Positions 17,869 through 26,414 are shown, counted from the stretch's first letter. The stretch: DNA of 32,014 nucleotides from an uncultured Roseobacter sp. (GCF_947495275.1 NZ_CANLYL010000023.1:1-32014), one strand, 5' to 3'. Notes: a model not told the origin generated them from the sequence alone. Made by a program: numbers and translations.

Positions 17869-19149
17869 TCACGAACCCGGCTGGTGCCGCCGACTTACCC
17901 TGTCGGGACGACCTGCCAGATTGAGCCGGGCATCCGCGCGCGGTGTCTCGCTGATGACCTTGCCCTTGGCCACAACCCATAGGCGCGGCGCCCGCAGACG
18001 CAGCGCCTCGACCGGCGAGCCTGCGTCAAGCACGACCAATGAGGCGTCGGCACCCACATGCAGACCATAATCCGCAAGCCCCATCGTCCGGGCGTTGTTC
18101 CTTGTGACCATTTCAAAACAGGTGTGCATTTCTTCCGGACTGGTCATCTGTGCTACGTGAAGGCCCATGAAGGCCACGTCCAGCATGTCCGCCGTGCCCA
18201 GCGAATACCACGGGTCCAGAACACAGTCCTGCCCCCAGCCGACATTGATGCCCATGGCCAACATTTCCTTTACCCGCGTCAGGCCGCGTCTTTTGGGAAA
18301 GGTATCGTGACGTCCCTGCAAAACGATATTGATCAGGGGGTTGGGAATGGCGTTGATTTCGGCTTCTGCCATTAGGGGCAGGAGCTTGGACACATAGTAG
18401 TTGTCCATGGAGTGCATTGAGGTCAGGTGCGACCCTGCAACCCGCCCCTCAAGTCCAAGGCGCGTGGTCTCAAAAGCAAGTGTTTCGATATGTCTGGAAT
18501 TGGGATCGTCGGTCTCGTCGCAATGCATGTCCACCTGCAACCCCCGCTGAGCTGCCAGCTCGCAGAGTTCCCGGACCGAGGCGGCACCATCCGCCATGGT
18601 GCGTTCGAAATGTGGAATGCCGCCCACCACATCAACCCCCATGTCGAGCGCCCGAATGGTATTTTCGCGCGCCGTCGGATCGCGGTAAAAACCGTCTTGT
18701 GGAAAGGCGACCAATTGCAGGTCGATGTAGTCTTTGACGGTCTCACGCACGTGCAAAAGGGCTTCGACCCCGAGAAGACGATCGTCACATGTATCCACAT
18801 GACTGCGGATCGCGAGCAACCCCATGCTGGCGGCCCAGTCGCAATAGGCCAGCGCGCGGGCGACCACGTCTTCCTGAGTCATGACCTGCTTGAGCTCACC
18901 CCATAGGCCAATCCCCTCCAGCAGCGTTCCCGAGGCGTTGATACGTGGAATGCCATAGGACAAGGTCGCATCCATGTGAAAATGCGGATCCACAAAGGGC
19001 GGGCTGACCAGATCGCCGCTTGCCTCCAGTACCCTACCGGCTTCTGCGCCATCCAGTGGTGCCATTGCGGCAATCTTGCCACATGAAATGCCGATATCGG
19101 TAACTGTGCCATCGGGCAGGGTGCCGCCTTTGACGATCAGATCGAACAT
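17869..19149 (-). CDS. codA: Cytosine deaminase (CodA-type amidohydrolase)
   Basis: A 426-aa amidohydrolase, one residue shorter than E. coli CodA. The metal and catalytic residues line up with CodA at a constant offset of five: H56 and H58 (HFHMD), H209 and E212 (HCDETDD), H241 (SHLTSMH) and D308 (GQDC). The pyrimidine-binding glutamine is also present (Q151, AFPQDG). The residue after the metal aspartate, aspartate in CodA (D314), is cysteine here (C309), which may shift base specificity. The reaction is cytosine to uracil plus ammonia in the cytosol. The ATG at 19149 has AAGGAG at a 7-nt spacing and overlaps the permease stop as TGATG. It is last in the BMP-type importer operon, consistent with salvage of imported pyrimidine base. 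Confidence 0.85.
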   Translation of the reverse strand: MFDLIVKGGTLPDGTVTDIGISCGKIAAMAPLDGAEAGRVLEASGDLVSPPFVDPHFHMDATLSYGIPRINASGTLLEGIGLWGELKQVMTQEDVVARALAYCDWAASMGLLAIRSHVDTCDDRLLGVEALLHVRETVKDYIDLQLVAFPQDGFYRDPTARENTIRALDMGVDVVGGIPHFERTMADGAASVRELCELAAQRGLQVDMHCDETDDPNSRHIETLAFETTRLGLEGRVAGSHLTSMHSMDNYYVSKLLPLMAEAEINAIPNPLINIVLQGRHDTFPKRRGLTRVKEMLAMGINVGWGQDCVLDPWYSLGTADMLDVAFMGLHVAQMTSPEEMHTCFEMVTRNNARTMGLADYGLHVGADASLVVLDAGSPVEALRLRAPRLWVVAKGKVISETPRADARLNLAGRPDRVSRRHQPGS

Positions 19150-20093
19150 CAACGTTCTCCTTTATTGAAGGGTACCATGAGCGCTGCCGGGACCTGCGCT
19201 CTGCGCGACATGGCCACGAGCGCAAGGATGGAGAGGATATAGGGCATCATCAGGAATATCTGGTAGGGAATCTCAGCGCCGAACCCGGTTTGCTGAACCC
19301 TGATTTGCAAGGCATCGAAGGCGGCAAAAAGTATGGCGCCAAATACGGCTTTGCCGGGTCGCCATGATCCGAAGACGACGAGCGCGATGCAGATCCATCC
19401 CCGACCATTGACCATTTCGAAGAAAAAGCTGTCGAAGGCTGACATGGTCAAAAACGCGCCCCCCATGGCCATGAGCCCACTGCCAAAAATGACAGCGCCC
19501 ATACGGATCGCGGTGACGGAAAGACCTTGCGCGGCAACAGCAGAAGGGTTTTCACCCGCTGCGCGCAAGGCAAGGCCAACGGGTGTGCGGTAAAGCATCC
19601 AGGCGACGGCTGCTGCCAGCACGAACGCCAGATAGGTGAATGGGGTCTGTGCAAAAAGCGCGGGCCCAAGCAATGGGATATCTGCCAGCAGCGGAATTTC
19701 ATAGGGCTGGAATGCGATGATCTTTGGCGGCGTTGTCACCTCCGGCAGGGCAAGGCGATAGGCGTAATAGGTGCTCGACGTCGCCAGCAGGGTCACACCC
19801 AGCCCGACCACATGCTGTGAAAGGCCGAAGGGCACGGTAAGCACCGAGTGCAGAAGGCCGAAGAGCATTCCCACCACCATGGCAACCGCGACGCCGATCC
19901 AAAGCCCGGCACCCGCGTAGACGGCCATCCAGCCTGCAAAGGCACCTGCGACCATGATCCCTTCGATGCCAAGGTTGAGCACGCCCGCACGTTCACAGAT
20001 CAATTCTCCCAGTGTCGCGAAGATCAGCGGGCTGGCGATGCGAATGGCCGCTGCCCAGAAACTCGCCGTCAGGAAGATATCGAGGATTTCCAT
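19149..20093 (-). CDS. BMP-type nucleoside/base ABC transporter permease, second subunit
   Basis: A 314-aa inner-membrane protein with roughly eight to nine hydrophobic segments. It has the family features TLGELICERAGVLNLGIEG near the N-terminus and the coupling loop LALRAAGENPSAVAAQGLS in the middle, as in YufQ/NupQ-type permeases of guanosine or nucleoside importers. It starts one base after the stop of the companion permease gene and overlaps the deaminase start. Together the two form the membrane channel. The exact ligand (nucleoside or free base) cannot be read directly; the deaminase in the same operon favours a pyrimidine. Confidence 0.9.
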   Translation of the reverse strand: MEILDIFLTASFWAAAIRIASPLIFATLGELICERAGVLNLGIEGIMVAGAFAGWMAVYAGAGLWIGVAVAMVVGMLFGLLHSVLTVPFGLSQHVVGLGVTLLATSSTYYAYRLALPEVTTPPKIIAFQPYEIPLLADIPLLGPALFAQTPFTYLAFVLAAAVAWMLYRTPVGLALRAAGENPSAVAAQGLSVTAIRMGAVIFGSGLMAMGGAFLTMSAFDSFFFEMVNGRGWICIALVVFGSWRPGKAVFGAILFAAFDALQIRVQQTGFGAEIPYQIFLMMPYILSILALVAMSRRAQVPAALMVPFNKGER

Positions 20094-20094
20094 A

Positions 20095-21144
20095 TCAGTC
20101 TCTCACCACGCGAAAACGGGTCAGCAGGATCGCCAGCACCATCAACAACAGCGCCATCGCCAGCATGATGTCGGCGAGATATGTGGGGACCTCGGCGGCC
20201 CGGCTCATGCTGTCAGCGCCGACGAATACCCCTGCCACAAACAGCGCCGCAACGATCACGCCCAAGGGGTTGAGCAGGGCAAGCATGGCAACGATGATCC
20301 CGGTGTAGCCAAAGCCCGGCGACAGATCGAGGGTCAGGCTGGCTTTGAGGCCCGCAACTTCGGAAAATCCTGCGAGTGCGGCCAGTCCGCCTGAAAGCAG
20401 CGCAGTTTTGACAAGAACGCGGTTGACGGGGATGCCCGCAAAGGCGGCGGCTTCGCGGTTCAGACCCACGGCGCGCATTTCGTAACCCAGCGTGGAGCGG
20501 GTTTGAATGACCCAGATTGCCACTGCGGAAACGAGCGCGAGGATGAACCCCCAATGCAGGCGCAACCCGTCCAGGATACGCGGCAATCGCGCCTCGGATA
20601 TGACACGGGCGGACTTTGGCCAGCCCATGCCCATCGGGTCCTTCAGTGGTCCTTCGAGCAGCATGGAGATGAATAGCAGAAAGATGAAGTTCATCAGCAG
20701 CGTCGTGACAACCTCATCCACTCCGAACCGTGTTTTCAGCAGCGCGGGTACCAACAAGAGAACTGCCCCCGCAAGTACGGCAGCAATGGCCAATGTCACC
20801 AGCAGCGGGAAGCTGGGCCAGGGGAGCAGCCCGGTTCCCAGCAGCACGGTCATCAACGCCCCGGCATAGAGCTGGGCTTCCGCGCCGATGTTCCAGAACT
20901 TCGCACGAAAGGCCACAGCCGCGGCGAGACCGGTGAAAATCAGCGGAGTGGCGCGGTTCAGGGTCTCCAGCAGGGCGAACTTCGATCCGAAGGCACCGTT
21001 GAGGATCAGGCCAAGAACCGAAAATGGGTTGGCTCCGGCGATCATGGCCAGCAATGACGCGATTACCACGGTCGTGCCTATGGCGAGCGCGGGCGGGAAT
21101 ATGCGACGGGCGGACGAAGGATTGGTGATGGGTTCAAGACGCAT
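20095..21144 (-). CDS. BMP-type nucleoside/base ABC transporter permease, first subunit
   Basis: A 349-aa permease of the YufP/NupP kind. A cytoplasmic N-terminus of about 20 residues precedes the first hydrophobic segment. The LIFTGLAAAVAFRAKFWNIGAEAQ region and the coupling loop LGYEMRAVGLNREAAAFAGI identify the family. The ATG at 21144 has GTGAGG at a 6-nt spacing and overlaps the ATPase stop by 11 nt. A GTG at 21156 in the same frame is less likely because a ribosome site would abut it. Confidence 0.9.
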   Translation of the reverse strand: MRLEPITNPSSARRIFPPALAIGTTVVIASLLAMIAGANPFSVLGLILNGAFGSKFALLETLNRATPLIFTGLAAAVAFRAKFWNIGAEAQLYAGALMTVLLGTGLLPWPSFPLLVTLAIAAVLAGAVLLLVPALLKTRFGVDEVVTTLLMNFIFLLFISMLLEGPLKDPMGMGWPKSARVISEARLPRILDGLRLHWGFILALVSAVAIWVIQTRSTLGYEMRAVGLNREAAAFAGIPVNRVLVKTALLSGGLAALAGFSEVAGLKASLTLDLSPGFGYTGIIVAMLALLNPLGVIVAALFVAGVFVGADSMSRAAEVPTYLADIMLAMALLLMVLAILLTRFRVVRD

Positions 21145-22666
21145 GCCGGACCTCACCCTTGCCGGACATCCAGAGGCCCAGCTCAGCCGGGGTCATTTGT
21201 CCACGCTCGAAAGCCGGTGACAGACGACCATCAGCGATCACGTGAATGTAGTCCGATAACGCCATGATTTCATCCAGGTCTTCAGAGATCAGGAGCACTG
21301 CCGCCCCCCGGTCCCGAGCCTCCAGAAGCTGGCCGTGTACATAATGAACGGCGCCGATGTCCAACCCGCGGACGGGTTGATTTGCCAAGATAATTTGGGG
21401 GTCGGCTTCGAGGACCCGACCAAGGATCAGCTTTTGCATGTTTCCGCCGGACAGCAAGCGGATCGGGGTATCCGCTCCGGGGCAGCGCACATCGTATTTG
21501 TCGATAATCTCGTTTGCAAAGCGGCGCGCACGTGTCCAGTCCAGCCACCCCTTGGTACTGAAAGGATCACTGGCGTATCGCTCCAGAATGGCATTTTCGG
21601 TCAGATCAAAATCGGCAATCGTGCCCGTTTTGTGTCGATCTTCTGGAATGCGGGCAATGCCTGCGTTGACCGCATCGCGCGGGGTCCAGGAGGGGACGGG
21701 TGAGCCATTGAGAACGATTTTTCCGTTGGTCGGCGCGCGCATACCCCCCACGATGTCCGCTAGGGCTGCTTGTCCGTTACCTGAAACGCCGGCAAGGCCG
21801 ATGATCTGACCTGCCCGCAAAGACATGGAGACGGACTTCAGCCCCGGCGCGCTGCCAATGTCCGGCGTTGAAACAGTTTCCAGTGTCATCAAGGCTTCGC
21901 CGGCATGTGCCGTCGACACTTCGGGCGGCTCCGCCTCGGCACCCATCATCATCGCGGCCAGTTTTTCCTTGGTGCTCGTGTCGGTATCGACACCGCCGAC
22001 AAGTTTTCCATGGCGCAGAACGACCACGCGCTGGGCAATTGCCATGACCTCGTGGAGTTTGTGAGAAATGAAGATCACCGAGAGACCATTGGCGATGGCT
22101 TGCCGCAGGGTTGCAAACAAATCCTCTGCTTCCTGCGGGGTCAGGACCGCCGTCGGCTCATCAAGGATCAGGATTTTCACATCGCGGTAGAGTGCTTTGA
22201 GAATTTCAACCCGCTGCCTTTCGCCGACACTCAGGCTGCCTACCCGCGCGTCAGGAGCCACCTTGAGGTGGAACTGCTCCGACAACGCCTCGATCCGCGC
22301 GCGTGCGTTCGAGCGGCGCAGGCTGAAGGACGTGAGCGATCCGGTCCCAAGCGTGATGTTTTCCTGCACGGTCAGATTGTCGGCCAGCGTGAAGTGCTGA
22401 TGCACCATACCGACGCCGGCCTCTAGCGCTGCGCGGGAATTGCCCGGCGGCAGCGTCTTGCCAAAAACTTCAACGGTGCCCTCGTCGGCCGTGTATTGGC
22501 CAAAGAGGATGTTCATCAAGGTTGTCTTGCCAGCACCGTTTTCGCCCAGCAGCGCGATCACTTCTCCGCGGTTCAGGGAGAAGCTGATCGCGTCATTCGC
22601 GACCAGCGTCCCAAAACGTTTCGTGATGTTGTTCAGGCGAAGAACAGAGGCTTTGTCCGAGGCCAT
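21134..22666 (-). CDS. BMP-type nucleoside/base ABC transporter double ATPase
   Basis: A 510-aa tandem ABC ATPase of the sugar/nucleoside type (RbsA/YufO-like). The first domain has Walker A GENGAGKTT (residues 41-49), VHQHFTLADNLTV, signature LSVGERQRVEILKAL and Walker B LILDEPTAVLTP. The second has a degenerate Walker A (GVSGNGQAAL) and signature LSGGNMQKLILGR, with NQPVRGLDIGA in place of a normal Walker B. Asymmetric second sites are normal in this family. The gap to the upstream binding-protein gene is 5 nt, so the genes form one operon. Confidence 0.92.
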   Translation of the reverse strand: MASDKASVLRLNNITKRFGTLVANDAISFSLNRGEVIALLGENGAGKTTLMNILFGQYTADEGTVEVFGKTLPPGNSRAALEAGVGMVHQHFTLADNLTVQENITLGTGSLTSFSLRRSNARARIEALSEQFHLKVAPDARVGSLSVGERQRVEILKALYRDVKILILDEPTAVLTPQEAEDLFATLRQAIANGLSVIFISHKLHEVMAIAQRVVVLRHGKLVGGVDTDTSTKEKLAAMMMGAEAEPPEVSTAHAGEALMTLETVSTPDIGSAPGLKSVSMSLRAGQIIGLAGVSGNGQAALADIVGGMRAPTNGKIVLNGSPVPSWTPRDAVNAGIARIPEDRHKTGTIADFDLTENAILERYASDPFSTKGWLDWTRARRFANEIIDKYDVRCPGADTPIRLLSGGNMQKLILGRVLEADPQIILANQPVRGLDIGAVHYVHGQLLEARDRGAAVLLISEDLDEIMALSDYIHVIADGRLSPAFERGQMTPAELGLWMSGKGEVRHAS

Positions 22667-22671
22667 CTCAC

Positions 22672-23688
22672 TCAGGACGATTTCGGCTCTTCGTCGTTAA
22701 TCTCGACCGAAAAGCTGCCTGACTTGATCTCTTCGGTGCGTTTGTTAACCAGTTCCAGTGCAGCGGCCGGTACTTTTCCATCGAAGGTTCCCAGCGGCGC
22801 GAGGGTTGTGCCGCCCTCCTTCATGAAGGAGTAAATACCGTAATCGGCGGCGGTGAAAGAGCCCTCCTTGACGGCGGCGATGGCTGCATCCAGCGTTGGT
22901 TCAAAATGCCAGATGGCGGAGGCAACAACGGTCTCGGGATATTCGGATTGGGTGTCGATCACGTTTCCAATTGCCAAGACACCTTTTTCCTTGGCCGCAT
23001 CCGACACGCCGAAACGTTCCGCGTAAAGCATGTCAGCGCCGTTCTCGATCATGGCAAATGCGGTTTCCTTGGCCTTGGGCGGATCAAACCAGCTACCGAT
23101 GAAGCTCACCTGAAACTTGATATCCGGGTTCATTTCGGTGGCGCCTGCCATGAAGGCATGCATCAGCCGGTTGACCTCGGGGATGGGGAAGCCGCCCACC
23201 ATGCCGATGTTGCCGGAGTTGCTCATCGCGCCGGCAATGATGCCTGACAAGTAAGAGGCGTCCTGAATATAGTTATCGAACACCGAGAAATTGGGCAGGC
23301 CTGCGTCTTCCTTGAAACTGGATCCCATCAGGAAGGCCACGTCAGGGTAATCGGCGGCGACTTCCCGCGCTTCCTGCTCGGCGCCGAATACTTCACCGAT
23401 GATCAGCTTGTTGCCAGCTTCCGCATATTCGCGCAGGACACGCGCGTAGTCGGTATTGCTGACGTTTTCAGAGAATGTGTAGGAGATATCGCCACGTTCC
23501 TGCGCGGTTAGCGCCGCCTTGTGGATGCGGCTGACCCACTGCTGTTCGACCGGAACGGTATAGATACCCGCCGTCTTGATCGGCTCTGCCGCGAAGGCGC
23601 GATGCGTACCGACCGTTCCCGCGATCAATGCGGTACTGGCGGTCGTAGCCAGAAAACGGCGACGGCTGATTTGATTCGTGCTGGTCAT
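22672..23688 (-). CDS. BMP-family ABC transporter substrate-binding protein
   Basis: A 338-aa precursor of the basic membrane protein/PnrA family, which binds nucleosides and related bases. The N-terminus carries a twin-arginine motif (SRRRFLA, residues 8-14) followed by a hydrophobic stretch and a likely cleavage after AFA near residue 33, so export by the Tat system is probable. The mature part keeps the family order: an SFxxNxxxxxY region (SENVSNTDYARV), GNIGMVGGFPIPEVNRLMHAF, FDPPKAKETAFAMIENGADM and DYGIYS. First gene of the operon; a GGGGGA ribosome site lies 7 nt before the ATG. The 197 nt upstream hold a RutR-type palindrome and no gene. Confidence 0.92.
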   Translation of the reverse strand: MTSTNQISRRRFLATTASTALIAGTVGTHRAFAAEPIKTAGIYTVPVEQQWVSRIHKAALTAQERGDISYTFSENVSNTDYARVLREYAEAGNKLIIGEVFGAEQEAREVAADYPDVAFLMGSSFKEDAGLPNFSVFDNYIQDASYLSGIIAGAMSNSGNIGMVGGFPIPEVNRLMHAFMAGATEMNPDIKFQVSFIGSWFDPPKAKETAFAMIENGADMLYAERFGVSDAAKEKGVLAIGNVIDTQSEYPETVVASAIWHFEPTLDAAIAAVKEGSFTAADYGIYSFMKEGGTTLAPLGTFDGKVPAAALELVNKRTEEIKSGSFSVEINDEEPKSS

Positions 23689-23728
23689 TTGATATCCCCC
23701 GATTTATCTGCCGGATGCTGGACCGGAT

Positions 23729-23744
23729 TTGACCAATTGGTCAA
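23729..23744 (-). promoter_or_regulatory. RutR-type operator upstream of the pyrimidine importer/deaminase operon
   Basis: TTGACCAATTGGTCAA is a perfect 16-bp palindrome and matches the published E. coli RutR consensus (TTGACCA, two free bases, TGGTCAA) at every fixed position. It ends 41 bp upstream of the BMP-type binding-protein ATG. RutR is a TetR-family regulator that senses uracil and thymine, which fits an operon ending in cytosine deaminase. The regulator gene itself is not in this window. Confidence 0.7.
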
Positions 23745-23885
23745 GTATTTCTTCGCTCGTAAAGGATCAGGGCGACATTTGTCTGATCACTGCTCAACAA
23801 GTGACCATGAATTCTTGACCCGCTTTGATCAATGTCGACATGCAACCTTGGAGCGGATCAGCGATTAGCCGGATAACACCAATTT

Positions 23886-24908
23886 CTAGCAGCAGACAGG
23901 CCCCAAAGACTCTCGCAACTGAATTGAACTGTCGAGTTCAACCGAAATGCCCGGGCTGGTTTTCTCAACCATCGAGATCAATTCAATGGCCGCTTTTCGC
24001 CCCATCTCACGGTGAGGGACATGAACCGTGGTCAATTGTGGGGTCACGATTCGGGCCAGCTCAATGTCGTCAAATCCCGTGATCGACACATCGCCGGGGA
24101 CCTGCAAGCCCATTTCCCGAGCCTGACGCAGCGCCCCAACCGCAAGAACATCGTTACCGCAGATGACCGCCGTCAGATCCGCGTTCGCTGACATCAACCG
24201 GCTGAAGGCGATGGCACCATTCTCGATCTCGTAAGGCGTCTCAATGATTTTCAGGGTCTCAGGGGGCAGATCATTGGATGCAACGGCGTCCTTCACGCCC
24301 TGAAGGCGTTGAACCGCACGATCATTGCCCCGGGTTATTCCCGAGATAACGCCCAGGCTGCGGTGCCCCAGATTCAGTACTTGCTGAACCAGCGCGGACA
24401 TCGACGACCGATTGTCAAAACCGATGGAGGGTTGTTCGCTGTCAGCGCTGAAAGCCCAGGCAACAAGGGCGGGCACGTCTTGCCGCTTCAGATAGTCGTA
24501 TAGTGATTGATCCCGGTCATAGCCGATCAGCAACAGGCCATCGGCACCACGGGCGACCAATGCGCGTATTTGTTCTTCTTCGATGTCGGGCTGGTAGGCG
24601 GAACTTGAAACCAGCAAGGTATAGCCGCGTCTGCGTAGCTCTTCTTGAAAAGCCTGAATACCGCGCGCAAAAATCGCGTTCTCCATGGTCGGAATAATCG
24701 CCCCGATTGTGAAAGTTCGCTGGGCTGCCATGACGCGCGCGCCAAAGTTTGGCGTATATCCAAGTTTTTTGACCGCCTTCATAACCTTGTCTCGGGTCTT
24801 CTCGACAACGCGGTCGGGGGAGTTCAGGCAGCGTGAAACAGTCGCGGTTGAGACGCCGGCAATCCTGGCAACGTCGTCCACCGTGGGGACAGATCGGGTG
24901 TTTGGCAT
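23886..24908 (-). CDS. LacI-family transcriptional regulator, likely controls the DHPS operon
   Basis: A 340-aa regulator. The helix-turn-helix is TVDDVARIAGVSTATVSRCL (residues 9-28), the hinge helix NFGARVMA (54-61), and the rest is a LacI/PurR periplasmic-binding-like ligand domain (IGAIIPTMENAIFARGI, GFDDIELARIVTPQLTTVHVP). The ATG at 24908 has AGGA at a 7-nt spacing and starts the usual MPNTR-type N-terminus; the frame runs to 25031 only because it crosses the operator. The protein ends in an unusual Cys-Cys. It diverges from the small membrane protein and hps genes, with a 26-bp palindrome between, so it is the obvious candidate to sense DHPS or a catabolite. It is not part of the upstream pyrimidine operon, which has its own operator. 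Confidence 0.9.
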   Translation of the reverse strand: MPNTRSVPTVDDVARIAGVSTATVSRCLNSPDRVVEKTRDKVMKAVKKLGYTPNFGARVMAAQRTFTIGAIIPTMENAIFARGIQAFQEELRRRGYTLLVSSSAYQPDIEEEQIRALVARGADGLLLIGYDRDQSLYDYLKRQDVPALVAWAFSADSEQPSIGFDNRSSMSALVQQVLNLGHRSLGVISGITRGNDRAVQRLQGVKDAVASNDLPPETLKIIETPYEIENGAIAFSRLMSANADLTAVICGNDVLAVGALRQAREMGLQVPGDVSITGFDDIELARIVTPQLTTVHVPHREMGRKAAIELISMVEKTSPGISVELDSSIQLRESLGPVCC

Positions 24909-24987
24909 GATCGGTCCTGTACAATCGTTCCTCGGCGCGACCCTAGCAGATCCAGAACGATTGAAAAGTTGGTCAAAATGTAATGGC

Positions 24988-25016
24988 TTGCATTTCAATT
25001 TGTAAGCGCTTACAAA
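24988..25016 (+). promoter_or_regulatory. Possible promoter of the hps operon, overlapped by the operator
   Basis: TTGCAT (24988-24993) and TACAAA (25011-25016) are 17 bp apart, and the second element ends 35 nt before the first ATG of the operon. Both are partial matches to the sigma-70 boxes. The palindrome spans the spacer and the -10 element, which is the geometry of direct repression. Confidence 0.35.
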
Positions 25017-25020
25017 TTGA
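24995..25020. promoter_or_regulatory. 26-bp perfect palindromic LacI-family operator
   Basis: The left half TCAATTTGTAAGC (24995-25007) is followed directly by its exact reverse complement (25008-25020). The central CG dinucleotide and the core GTAAGCGCTTAC are typical of LacI-family operators. It lies between the divergent regulator and hps genes, 31 nt before the small membrane protein ATG and 86 nt before the regulator ATG, so it may serve both autoregulation and control of the operon. Confidence 0.85.
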
Positions 25021-25051
25021 CCTGAAACCAACTCATTCAGGAGTATTTTTC

Positions 25052-25234
25052 ATGTTTCTCGCAGCATCGGTCGCAGTTTTTATCGTCTACTTCGCCAATG
25101 TTGCTTTGGGGGCTTTCGCTGGAAGCGCTTTTTTGGGGGACGTTGGGGAGATGTTGGTTTTGTTTGCGGCATCCATTCTGTTTGTTGTCGCGATTTTGAA
25201 AAAGGAAGCTGACCGTAACAATAATGGCGGCTGA
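25052..25234 (+). CDS. Small two-helix membrane protein at the head of the DHPS operon
   Basis: A 60-aa protein with CAGGAG 8 nt before its ATG. Two hydrophobic segments (about residues 2-24 and 33-50) are separated by a short GD loop, and a charged tail KKEADRNNN probably faces the cytoplasm. A longer frame opens at 24983 but would include the operator, so it is rejected. It is the first gene after the operator and ends 23 nt before the TRAP binding-protein gene. I do not recognise the family. An accessory role in the TRAP transporter or its regulation is inferred from position only; a leader peptide is the alternative. Confidence 0.72.
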   Translation: MFLAASVAVFIVYFANVALGAFAGSAFLGDVGEMLVLFAASILFVVAILKKEADRNNNGG

Positions 25235-25257
25235 AGGTCCATCGGGAGGACACATCA

Positions 25258-26406
25258 ATGACAAAAGAACGTAACGAGATTGCGTCGGCATCACGCCGCA
25301 ACTTTCTGAAACTGGTAACGAGCGGCGGATTCACCGCGGCCATGGTCGCCGGTGCTGGGGGCATGCTCTGGTCTTCCAAGGCCGTAGCGCAAACCGCAAA
25401 TGAAGAGCGCGATCGGGAAAAAGCGGCCGAGCATGTCATGACCATTGCAACGGCCTATGTGCTTGGCGCGTCGCGCAGCTATCCGATCATGCAGCTGGAC
25501 CTCAAGGAAAACATCCAGAATGCGACCAACGGCAAGGTCTACGTCAAGCTGGCCCCGGGTGGTCAACTCGGTGCGGGTGGCTCGCTGGTGCAGAAAGTGC
25601 AGGGCGGAACCATTCAGGCCGCACAGCATTCCCTGTCGAACTTTGCGCCATTTGCGTCGACTGTTGACTTGATCAATATGCCTTACCTGTGTGGTTCGAA
25701 CCAGCGGTTCACCAATCTTGTGACGTCTGACTACTGGAACAGCGAAGTACACCCAAAAGTCGAGGCTGCTGGTTTCAAGGCGTTGTTTTATGTCAACATC
25801 GACCCGCGCGTGGTTGCTGTACGCAAGGGTGGTGCAGGGGCGGTTCTGAGCCCCGGTGATCTTTCGGGCGTGAAGTTCCGGGTCCCGGGTTCCAAGATGT
25901 TGCAGCAGTATTACCGCATGGTCGGGGCCAACCCGACGCCAGTGGCCTGGGGTGAAACGCCTTCTGCAATCAAGCAAGGGGTGGCCGACGCGCTTGATCC
26001 TTCCGTCGGCGCTCTGTTTGTCTTCGGCTTCAAGGATATCCTGAGCCATGTGACCTTCACCCAGGCAGTTCCCGACAGTCAGGTTTATTCCTGTAACCTG
26101 GAATGGTTTAACTCCATGCCCGCCGACATTCAGGAGGGGATCATGTGGGGTGCCGAAATGACGGCGCACCAGAACCTGTCCAAGGTGCCTTCGGCGCGCG
26201 CCTACGCAATGGCGGAGCTGAGCAAGGCCGGCGTTGAATTCCACTCGCTGAGTGACGATCAGCTGGGCGAATGGAAAGAGGCCGGCGGTTACCAACGCAC
26301 CGAATGGGATGAGTTCAAAACTGAGCTTGCCGGATCCATGGACGCCTTCGATAAGCTGGAAGAAGCTGCCAGCACGCAAGGCAAATACTACGTGCACGAC
26401 GCGTAA
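25258..26406 (+). CDS. hpsK: TRAP transporter substrate-binding protein (DctP family), probable DHPS binder
   Basis: A 382-aa precursor. A twin-arginine motif (SRRNFLK, residues 12-18), a long hydrophobic stretch and a likely cut after AVA (near 44) indicate Tat export to the periplasm. The DctP fold follows, with NGKVYVKLAPGGQLG early, and KFRVPGSKMLQQYY containing the arginine that in TRAP proteins pairs with the anionic ligand head group. GGGAGGA lies 7 nt before the ATG. It is followed by the two membrane subunits and the DHPS dehydrogenases, hence the HpsK assignment; ligand identity is inferred from the operon, not from the sequence. A hairpin after its stop may raise its expression over the membrane subunits. 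Confidence 0.85.
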   Translation: MTKERNEIASASRRNFLKLVTSGGFTAAMVAGAGGMLWSSKAVAQTANEERDREKAAEHVMTIATAYVLGASRSYPIMQLDLKENIQNATNGKVYVKLAPGGQLGAGGSLVQKVQGGTIQAAQHSLSNFAPFASTVDLINMPYLCGSNQRFTNLVTSDYWNSEVHPKVEAAGFKALFYVNIDPRVVAVRKGGAGAVLSPGDLSGVKFRVPGSKMLQQYYRMVGANPTPVAWGETPSAIKQGVADALDPSVGALFVFGFKDILSHVTFTQAVPDSQVYSCNLEWFNSMPADIQEGIMWGAEMTAHQNLSKVPSARAYAMAELSKAGVEFHSLSDDQLGEWKEAGGYQRTEWDEFKTELAGSMDAFDKLEEAASTQGKYYVHDA

Positions 26407-26414
26407 CAACAAAT

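Noticed and set aside
24969..24976. TTGGTCAA resembling half of a RutR site near the LacI-family gene
   Set aside because: Only one half is present with no inverted partner, so it is probably chance.
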